A stretch of 19,669 nucleotides of DNA. Origin: Bacteroidales bacterium (GTDB taxonomy: Bacteria; Bacteroidota; Bacteroidia; Bacteroidales; UBA932). Location of the stretch: positions 1 to 19,669 of the forward strand of contig SFNZ01000028.1 in NCBI GenBank assembly GCA_004552615.1, read 5' to 3'. Positions 14,801 through 19,669 of the stretch are shown here, piece by piece. The stretch's first letter is position 1. The number at the start of each line of letters is the position of its first letter. The notes beneath the pieces were generated by a model, which worked only from the letters and a program-made list of their open reading frames with translations, did not search any database and was not told the origin of the DNA. The position numbers and the translations under genes were made by a program.

Positions 14801-17338
14801 AGGCGAAAACAGCCTGGTCTGCACCGAAATGCTCTCGTCGCCTCCTTCTTCCGCCACATAGCTGGCAATATCGGCTTCCAGCAATCCTGGAGCGCCTTCC
14901 GCCTCCGGCAATTTCACTGACAATTTTGCCGTTCCGTCCTGTCCGAGCGTGGTCCTGTACAGTTCGCTTGTTACAGGAGCAAATGTCCCAGACGGCAAGC
15001 TGAAGGCATAATCCCCGAATCCGCTGAACGGATTTGCAATCTTGCGCAATGTCATTTCGGCCCTTGCCCCAAGTCCCGCAGCGGCAGGCCCAGTAAGCCA
15101 TTGGGCTTCAGTGGAAATATTTACAGTCTGTCCGGCCTTGAGAATCTTTTCATTGATAGTTGTATTGATTTTCAGCCTGTTAGGCTTTATTGTCTCAATA
15201 TGCAGAGATTTGTGGAACGATGCCCCGCCCACCTTGAAAGTTGCGCTCCAGATTCCTGTAGGGCTGTCCTGGGAGGTAGCTATGTCGAATACGAACAGGC
15301 CGTTGCCTCCGGTTGCTATCCGTTTTGCAAAGAACTGTCCTTCAGGGGAATACAAAGACATGGTTGCAGGATGTCCTTCCGGAATCCCGCCGTGGACCAT
15401 GAGGGCGAGGTGCAATGTGTCGCCTGGTCTCCATACGCCTCGGTCTCCGTAGATGAACCCTTTCAGGCCTTTTTCGAGAATCTCCCCGCCGGTGTCGAAC
15501 CTGCTGAGTGATTTCTCCGTCCCGTCGTTCACCTTGAGATATGTCGTTGATTCACCTTTCTTTACCTTTACCGCGAATGGTCTTCCAGAACATTTTATTT
15601 CGGCAAGTCCATCAGAAGAACTTCGTCCTGAGCCTATTTTCTGCAGCTGGTAATTGTATGCCGTGATTTCCGCACCTGAGACAGGTTCCGCCGAAATGAT
15701 ATTGCTGACTGCTGTCCAGAGAGACGTTTTCCCTTCGTCGGAAACGCCTGAATATTTGGCTATTACACCGAGTTCCGAGAACATCAGGTTCCTTGACGGA
15801 TAATCGTAAGCCATATAATAGGACGGAGTCATAGGGTTCTCCCTGTCCTGCCAGTTATAAAGCGACCAGTCGTACGAATTGTCATAGTAATATGGCTCTG
15901 CAATATCCCATACGGCATTTTCTTCCATATCAGGAATCCCTTTGTCAGCCCTTACGAGGCCTTTGACGGATGACCTTGATTCTGGATGATATATATAGTA
16001 ATCCTGCCTGAACGAGAGCCGTACTCTGTACATTGCTCCTGGATCCTTCTTGAACAGGCCTGAAAGGTCGATGTTGTAGTTACCCGGTTTTTTCAGGTCC
16101 TGTCCCCGGCCTTCGAGTGACAATGTCGTCCTGTAGACAAGTCTTCCGGCTCGCCTGAGGCAATATGAACCGTCCATGTCATTGTCCTGAAGGAATGTCA
16201 GGATGTTGTCCGGGTAAATCTTTATTACGCTGATATCCACCGCGTTGAGGTTCACTGCGCAGAATGGGAAAACAATGTTGTCCCCGTCAGGAAGGATATT
16301 GCCGTCGCGGGGTATCCAGACTTCCGGCTTCCTTGTGTATCCGGAGACTGACGAACTCCACGCCTCTTCAATACGCTCTCCGGACGAACTCATGATTCCC
16401 GGCTCTATCCGTACCGAGGAAATGCGTGATTTCCCGTCCCCGAAGATTCTCAGCCTGTTGTCCTCGATTTTCATATTGGCCCCGTTCTCATTGATATCCG
16501 TCCCTGCGAGTCCTCTCAGGTTCTGCCTCGGGTCCAGCGGTTCTGAAAAGACAATGTCCACGTAGCTGTTTTCACCATTCCCGGGTACGGCACACATTGC
16601 CCTGAAATTTCCAATTGCCGGGATCATCGTTTCCGCAGGCGCACATTCCTTGAATCCGGTATTTCCGGGTACGAACCTGATGCGGAGCAGCCTGTCCTTC
16701 TTTCCGGCCCCGGGGCGTCTCAATCCGCTGACAGTGAAGTTGATCCTTTCGCCGGCAGGGTCGGTTTCCGCCTCAATGTTCCCGCTTCCGTCATAGTCGA
16801 AGGCGAGAAGCCCGGCAGGATTGTCAATATCGATTCTTTCGCTGAATATCAATGTGCCGGATACGGATGCAATTTCGCTGTCCTGCCTGCTTACAGATAC
16901 GGATCCCGCTTCGATGGCGGCTTCTTTCTCTGCTGCAATGAACTGGAATTCAAATGTTTGATGGTCTTTATCCGTCATTGCAACCTGCCCGATGGCGAAT
17001 TCACAATGGTATTTCCTGCCCGGTTTCATACTTCCTGCCTCAGGGGTGAAGACAAGCCGTTCAGGACTCTCCATGCGTGCCTGGCCTTTCAGTTGCGGGG
17101 AAAACCGGAAAAGGCCGGCAACTGCTTTCCGGATGTCAGAATCCGATCCGCTGATCCCGACAGCAGGGGATGTCAGTTCGACCACTATGTCGGACGATCC
17201 GGTTACCAGACCTCCGGTGTAGGCTTCCACGTATTCTGCAAAACCGTCGTCAGTATTTTCCTGTCCGCTGCATCCCGCCAGGATCGCGAGTGCGGACAAT
17301 ACGCTTGCAATCTGTCCGTATAAATTCAGTTTCTTCAT
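11837..17338 (-). CDS. Alpha-2-macroglobulin family lipoprotein with thioester
   Basis: This 1833-residue protein is a bacterial alpha-2-macroglobulin, a protease trap: cleavage of a bait region exposes a thioester that covalently captures the attacking protease. The signal peptide has lipobox LAGC with Cys23. Ser24 at +2 does not suggest inner-membrane retention; acidic residues follow (QENTDDG). The N-terminal third holds beta-sandwich domains; YGDRGVWRPGD (630-640) is the conserved macroglobulin-domain signature. YVGSVRVMVVA and LPRKAGCGEKITLPV (around 1200-1230) belong to the core A2M domain. The thioester is intact: CSEQ with Cys1397 and Gln1400, followed by an alpha-helical thioester domain. 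The last 130 residues or so are a receptor-binding-like beta domain. It overlaps pbpC by 19 bp, the classic pairing. The bait region cannot be pinned by eye. Confidence 0.94.
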   Translation of the reverse strand: MKKLNLYGQIASVLSALAILAGCSGQENTDDGFAEYVEAYTGGLVTGSSDIVVELTSPAVGISGSDSDIRKAVAGLFRFSPQLKGQARMESPERLVFTPEAGSMKPGRKYHCEFAIGQVAMTDKDHQTFEFQFIAAEKEAAIEAGSVSVSRQDSEIASVSGTLIFSERIDIDNPAGLLAFDYDGSGNIEAETDPAGERINFTVSGLRRPGAGKKDRLLRIRFVPGNTGFKECAPAETMIPAIGNFRAMCAVPGNGENSYVDIVFSEPLDPRQNLRGLAGTDINENGANMKIEDNRLRIFGDGKSRISSVRIEPGIMSSSGERIEEAWSSSVSGYTRKPEVWIPRDGNILPDGDNIVFPFCAVNLNAVDISVIKIYPDNILTFLQDNDMDGSYCLRRAGRLVYRTTLSLEGRGQDLKKPGNYNIDLSGLFKKDPGAMYRVRLSFRQDYYIYHPESRSSVKGLVRADKGIPDMEENAVWDIAEPYYYDNSYDWSLYNWQDRENPMTPSYYMAYDYPSRNLMFSELGVIAKYSGVSDEGKTSLWTAVSNIISAEPVSGAEITAYNYQLQKIGSGRSSSDGLAEIKCSGRPFAVKVKKGESTTYLKVNDGTEKSLSRFDTGGEILEKGLKGFIYGDRGVWRPGDTLHLALMVHGGIPEGHPATMSLYSPEGQFFAKRIATGGNGLFVFDIATSQDSPTGIWSATFKVGGASFHKSLHIETIKPNRLKINTTINEKILKAGQTVNISTEAQWLTGPAAAGLGARAEMTLRKIANPFSGFGDYAFSLPSGTFAPVTSELYRTTLGQDGTAKLSVKLPEAEGAPGLLEADIASYVAEEGGDESISVQTRLFSPYGGYVGVKLPSDYLETGRDNVIDVAVLDAEGRRKSGDRIEWRIFKLKWSWWWESGREPLDSYTNGSGATAVSSGTMISGNGDLKIPFRADDSQWGRYLIYVKDLDSGHCSGGIFYADWPAYRGRADRKDPDAPAMLAFSLDRKVCRAGDEVTVFIPASENGRALVSIENGRGVLRSEWVRTQPSEDTPWKFRVTEEMSPNIYVHITLVQPYGNATNDLPIRMYGVTPLTVENPDSHLEPVIVMPDRLHPEEAFTVKVSEKKGRPMTYTLAIVDEGLLDLTAFRTPDPWSAMYRREALGVRTWDMYDNVFQSFGGIMKGMFSIGGDEGFMKGARKENRFNPVVRFLGPFTLKSGSASHRIKLPIYVGSVRVMVVACNGRAYGNADKTVPVTSPLMILPTLPRKAGCGEKITLPVNVMVMEDNIEEVKVTASCRGSLKISGNGTRTISMAGRKDGMVRFDMVSGDVSGMSQVTVTAEGGGHRMTETISIGVSNSSPQVITSSSAVLQPGESKVFSFKPFKENREDRVWAGACGHPSIDWNAMFGFFRNYPHSCSEQVCAAGISVLYSLKELSDENRETAGKMIPELLGTLYSRQRADGGIACWPGASASDEWVSSMALEFLVTAGNEGFSIGNDVLRNLVNYQKRCSQNFKTSKPYEFDDLAQAYRLFSLGLSGNPDEAAMNRLKMSGKLSWQGSMMLASAYCICGRKSVGEEIIASLSTSSDVGRIGGRTYRSPFRDKAIALEALSLCGNVAEAVRYAAEVCSEDGIWALSTQESAFAAKAFNALGKKVTGGKIDVTATNSKESSEQNGLIFNLIDPESGETCMTNNSSGPVYARVTSAARIPAGTPVPSRSENLGIDVRYSGSDGEALSPESLRQGTVFTAVIKVSNLSPVSGADNLALTYRIPSGWEIVDRRTEIAGGTVQYDRLDIRDDRSIFYFSLPQGGSMEFRVRLRAAYEGEFVLPSTSCEDMYDTNVYACTASGKCSVTR

Positions 17339-17362
17339 GATTCAATCCAATTGTTCACTTCA

Positions 17363-17370
17363 CAAATATA
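17363..17370 (-). promoter_or_regulatory. -7 box for the A2M-pbpC operon
   Basis: The minus strand reads TATATTTG, a full match to TAnnTTTG, ending 24 bases before the ATG at 17338. The region upstream is AT-rich (17371-17395) without a clear TTTG at -33. Confidence 0.5.
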
Positions 17371-17430
17371 GTCTCTTTACATATATAATATATAGGGCCC
17401 GGCATAAATTATCGTGCCTTCCTCAAGGAG

Positions 17431-17443
17431 TGACAATTTGTCA
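17431..17443. promoter_or_regulatory. Perfect 13-bp palindrome, candidate operator
   Basis: TGACAATTTGTCA is a 6-1-6 perfect inverted repeat about 92 bases before groES and 93 before the divergent A2M start. Its symmetry and length suit a dimeric repressor site. It is not the CIRCE element of HrcA, which has GAGTGCTAA-type arms, and I know no named regulator for it. Confidence 0.45.
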
Positions 17444-17450
17444 GTGGCGT

Positions 17451-17471
17451 ATCAATGGCACGCACATTGAT
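17451..17471. promoter_or_regulatory. Inverted repeat ATCAATG-N7-CATTGAT upstream of groES
   Basis: Arms at 17451-17457 and 17465-17471 are exact reverse complements with a 7-base spacer, seven bases after the 13-bp palindrome. It could be a second operator or an RNA hairpin in the leader. Confidence 0.45.
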
Positions 17472-17512
17472 TCATTCACCGCGGCTCCGCCCATGATGCG
17501 GAACGGAATGAA
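17471..17512 (+). promoter_or_regulatory. Predicted leader hairpin before groES
   Basis: TTCATTC (17471-17477) pairs with GAATGAA (17506-17512). Inside it CCGC (17479-17482) pairs with GCGG (17498-17501), with a small GGC/GCC pairing in the loop. It ends 22 bases before the groES ATG. A heat-sensitive structure is conceivable but unproven, and it does not obviously cover a ribosome-binding site. Confidence 0.4.
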
Positions 17513-17534
17513 AATAGTTTAAAATTATAAAATC

Positions 17535-17801
17535 ATGATCAAACCATTGGCAGACAGAGTGGTCATCGAGCCGAAAGAGGCCGAGACCAAGACAGCCTCA
17601 GGACTTTACATTCCTGACACGGCTAAAGAGAAACCTCAGCAGGGCAAGGTCCTCGCTTGCGGACCGGGCAAAACGGATGAACCTATGGAGGTTAAGGTAG
17701 GTGATGAAGTTCTTTATGGCAAATATGCCGGAACCGAAGTGACTGTGGATGACAAGAAACTTCTCATCGTGCGTCAGTCAGATATTCTTGCAATTCTTTA
17801 A
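17535..17801 (+). CDS. groES: Co-chaperonin GroES
   Basis: The 88-residue product is the lid of the GroEL chamber. It begins MIKPLADRVVIEP, followed by the mobile loop that docks onto GroEL (about residues 17-33, TKTASGLYIPDTAKEKP), the GKVLACGPG strand and the closing VRQSDILAIL. A seven-mer caps one GroEL ring and drives ATP-dependent folding of cytoplasmic proteins. The start is fixed by the family N-terminus. The region just upstream is AT-rich (TTTAAAATTATAAAATC) with no Shine-Dalgarno sequence, in contrast to groEL 21 bases downstream. The two genes form one operon; the upstream palindromes are the likely control region. Confidence 0.98.
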   Translation: MIKPLADRVVIEPKEAETKTASGLYIPDTAKEKPQQGKVLACGPGKTDEPMEVKVGDEVLYGKYAGTEVTVDDKKLLIVRQSDILAIL

Positions 17802-17810
17802 TTTTCAAAC

Positions 17811-17816
17811 AGGAGG
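17811..17816 (+). promoter_or_regulatory. Strong ribosome-binding site of groEL
   Basis: AGGAGG lies 6 bases before the groEL ATG, a near-ideal Shine-Dalgarno sequence. This is unusual beside the AT-rich starts of most genes in the window and in Bacteroidota generally. Confidence 0.8.
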
Positions 17817-17822
17817 CTAATT

Positions 17823-19445
17823 ATGGCAAAAGATATTAAATTCGATGTTGAGGTCCGTGCCAAAATGAAGGAAGGCGCAGACGCTCTTGCAGATGCAGTG
17901 AAGGTCACACTTGGTCCAAAGGGACGCAATGTGGTGATTGACAAGAAGTTCGGTGCTCCTCAGGTAACCAAGGACGGTGTTACCGTTGCCAAGGAGGTCG
18001 AGCTGAAGGACAGGTTCGCTAACATGGGTGCGCAGATGGTGAAGGAAGTGGCTTCCAAGACCAACGAGCAGGCCGGAGACGGTACCACCACCGCTACTGT
18101 TCTTGCTCAGGCCATCATCAATGTCGGCCTGAAGAATGTCACTGCAGGTGCCAGCCCGATGGACCTCAAGAAGGGTATCGACAAGGCTGTTGCAGCAGTC
18201 GTTGCCGATCTCAAGGCCCAGAGCCAGCAGGTAGGCGAAGATTATTCCAAGGTGGAGCAGGTCGGCACTGTATCAGCCAACAATGATGCAAACATCGGAA
18301 AGCTCATTGCTGATGCAATGTCCAAGGTGAAGAAAGACGGCGTCATCACCGTTGAAGAGGCCAAAGGTACTGAGACTGAGGTGAAAGTCGTTGAGGGAAT
18401 GCAGTTCGACAGGGGTTATATTTCTCCTTATTTCATGACTGATTCCGACAAAATGGAGGCAAGGCTCGACCAGCCGCTCATCCTCATCACCGACAAGAAG
18501 ATTTCCACGATGAAGGACCTTCTTCCTGTCCTCGAGCCTATCGCAAGGGAGGGAAAATCTCTCCTTATCATTGCAGAAGATGTTGACGGTGAGGCTCTTA
18601 CCACTCTCGTAGTGAACAGGCTCCGCGGCACCATCAAGGTTGCTGCCGTGAAGGCTCCGGGATTCGGCGACCGCCGCAAGGAAATGCTCCAGGATATTGC
18701 CATATTGACAGGTGCTACCCTTATCTCCGAGGAGAGGGGCTTCACTCTCGAGAACACGACTCCTGAAATGCTCGGAAAGGCTGAGAAAGTCACCATTACC
18801 AAGGAGAATACCACTATCGTGGGCGGTGCAGGATGCAAGGAGGATATTGCCGAGAGGGCTGACCTCATCAGGAAGCAGATTTCCACTACTACATCGGACT
18901 ATGACAGGGAGAAACTCCAGGAGCGTCTCGGAAAGCTCGCAGGCGGTGTTGCCGTTCTTTATGTAGGCGCTACCACCGAGGTTGAGATGAAGGAGAAGAA
19001 GGACCGTGTCGAGGATGCTCTCAACGCTACAAGGGCTGCTGTTGAGGAAGGTTATCTTCCGGGAGGCGGAGTAGCATATATCCGTGCTGCAGAAGTCCTC
19101 AAGGGCCTCAAGGGTGAAAATGACGATGAGACCACAGGTATCCATATCGTGGCACGTGCCATCGAGGAGCCTCTCCGCCAGATCGCCAGAAATGCAGGCG
19201 TGGACGGCAGCGTGATTATCCAGAAGATCCGTGAAGGCAAGGGTGATTTCGGTTACAACGCCCGTACAGACGAGTATGTGAACATGTTCGAGGCCGGAGT
19301 TATCGATCCTACCAAGGTCAGCCGCGTGGCTCTCGAGAATGCTGCATCCGTAGCCGGAATGTTCCTCACCACCGAGTGCGGAATCGTGGATGTTCCGGAA
19401 CCGGCTCCGGCTGCTCCTGCAATGCCTGACGGCGGAATGATGTAA
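17823..19445 (+). CDS. groEL: Chaperonin GroEL (Hsp60)
   Basis: The 540-residue ATPase forms the double-ring folding chamber. It starts MAKDIKFDVEVRAKMKEGAD. Nucleotide-binding motifs are intact: VTLGPKGRNVV (about 28-38) and GDGTTTATV (about 85-93). The apical domain (about 190-375) includes the substrate-binding region from EGMQFDRGYISPYF onward. The C-terminal equatorial segment has LPGGGVAYIRA and the tail ends PAMPDGGMM, a short version of the GGM tail. Length and motifs are normal. It follows groES by 21 bases with its own AGGAGG site, and the operon ends at the terminator at 19473. Confidence 0.99.
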   Translation: MAKDIKFDVEVRAKMKEGADALADAVKVTLGPKGRNVVIDKKFGAPQVTKDGVTVAKEVELKDRFANMGAQMVKEVASKTNEQAGDGTTTATVLAQAIINVGLKNVTAGASPMDLKKGIDKAVAAVVADLKAQSQQVGEDYSKVEQVGTVSANNDANIGKLIADAMSKVKKDGVITVEEAKGTETEVKVVEGMQFDRGYISPYFMTDSDKMEARLDQPLILITDKKISTMKDLLPVLEPIAREGKSLLIIAEDVDGEALTTLVVNRLRGTIKVAAVKAPGFGDRRKEMLQDIAILTGATLISEERGFTLENTTPEMLGKAEKVTITKENTTIVGGAGCKEDIAERADLIRKQISTTTSDYDREKLQERLGKLAGGVAVLYVGATTEVEMKEKKDRVEDALNATRAAVEEGYLPGGGVAYIRAAEVLKGLKGENDDETTGIHIVARAIEEPLRQIARNAGVDGSVIIQKIREGKGDFGYNARTDEYVNMFEAGVIDPTKVSRVALENAASVAGMFLTTECGIVDVPEPAPAAPAMPDGGMM

Positions 19446-19472
19446 TATCATATAATATTATATAGTGTTTGC

Positions 19473-19511
19473 CGCTTCCTCCCGGGGTTTCCCTGAAGGA
19501 AGCGTTTTTTT
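19473..19511 (+). terminator. Rho-independent terminator of groESL
   Basis: CGCTTCCT (19473-19480) pairs perfectly with AGGAAGCG (19497-19504), with an extra GGG/CCC pairing in the loop, followed by seven T at 19505-19511. It lies 27 bases past the groEL stop. Confidence 0.92.
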
Positions 19512-19544
19512 ACAAAATTTTTTCAATTCCGTAACTTCCGCACC

Positions 19545-19569
19545 CCGTGTAATTTAAAATGATACACGG
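19545..19569. repeat. Inverted repeat CCGTGTA-N11-TACACGG
   Basis: Exact 7-bp arms at 19545-19551 and 19563-19569 around an AT-rich loop. There is no T-tract on the plus side. It may be a protein-binding site or the end of a transcript from outside the window. Confidence 0.5.
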
Positions 19570-19576
19570 AGGGATT

Positions 19577-19593
19577 CGGGCGCAATTCGCCCG
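19577..19593. repeat. GC-rich hairpin before the right-edge promoter
   Basis: CGGGCG (19577-19582) and CGCCCG (19588-19593) form a perfect 6-bp stem with loop CAATT, eight bases after the preceding inverted repeat and about 30 bases before the -33 element. No T run follows it directly on either strand. Confidence 0.5.
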
Positions 19594-19603
19594 TCCGGAA
19601 GGC

Positions 19604-19654
19604 AAAAAAAAGTTGCATAAAAGTTTGGAAAGAAGGAAAAAATGAGTACCTTTG
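19604..19654 (+). promoter_or_regulatory. Strong promoter for a gene beyond the right edge
   Basis: TTTG at 19624-19627, exactly 19 bases, then TACCTTTG at 19647-19654 is a full consensus Bacteroidota promoter. An 8-A tract at 19604-19611 upstream could serve as an UP element. The build is typical of heavily expressed genes, such as stable RNAs or ribosomal proteins; what it drives is not in the window. Confidence 0.8.
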
Positions 19655-19669
19655 CAATCCCGTTTGAAA

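Noticed and set aside
1341..17362. Shared AGTGAACAATT near the starts of the first lipoprotein and A2M genes
   Set aside because: The two copies are in opposite orientation relative to their genes and short enough to be chance in AT-rich leaders.
18273..19451. Long minus-strand frame opposite groEL
   Set aside because: This is a codon-bias shadow of groEL with no domain, promoter or start context of its own.

Overview
The window looks like chromosomal DNA of a Bacteroidales bacterium. Promoters of the Bacteroidota type (TTTG or TTG at -33, then 19-20 bases, then TAnnTTTG) precede several genes, Shine-Dalgarno sequences are mostly weak or absent, and lipoproteins are numerous. A gut Bacteroidales, perhaps near Rikenellaceae/Alistipes or uncultured relatives, is my guess; genus cannot be fixed from the sequence. 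Almost everything here is core housekeeping or envelope function. I see no transposase, integrase, CRISPR array or phage gene.

Layout. (1) 1-1341 (-): 5' part of a lipoprotein with a carboxypeptidase-regulatory-like segment and an HELAH zinc motif, cut by the window edge. (2) 1481-3754 (+): a secreted histidine-type (phytase-like) phosphatase and a D-2-hydroxyacid dehydrogenase 21 bases apart. (3) 3738-5321 (-): guaA, whose 3' end overlaps the dehydrogenase by 17 bp. (4) 5421-8132 (+): typA, then a YceD/DUF177-family gene, rpmF and a tRNA-Arg(CCU) that probably share one transcript, closed by a hairpin terminator. (5) 8190-8314: a 125-bp element with perfect 27-bp inverted arms, the most unexplained structure in the window. 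(6) 8409-9542 (+): a lipoprotein aldose 1-epimerase. (7) 17338-9543 (-): a large thioester-type alpha-2-macroglobulin lipoprotein and pbpC, overlapping by 19 bp, a known periplasmic defence and cell-wall-repair pair. (8) 17535-19445 (+): groES-groEL with several inverted repeats in the leader and a strong terminator behind. (9) 19512-19669: two hairpins and a strong consensus promoter firing out of the right edge.

How the genes fit together. typA, the YceD-like gene, rpmF and the tRNA are translation and ribosome-assembly genes. guaA makes GMP. A2M and PbpC act together at the cell wall. GroES and GroEL fold proteins in the cytoplasm. The phosphatase, mutarotase and N-terminal lipoprotein are nutrient-facing envelope proteins typical of gut Bacteroidales.

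No stretch over about 300 bases lacks a gene; the longest gene-free gap (8133-8408) holds the terminator, the inverted-repeat element and the mutarotase promoters. I found no convincing new multi-gene system. The best leads are the 8190-8314 element and the palindrome-rich groESL leader, which has no recognisable housekeeping promoter.
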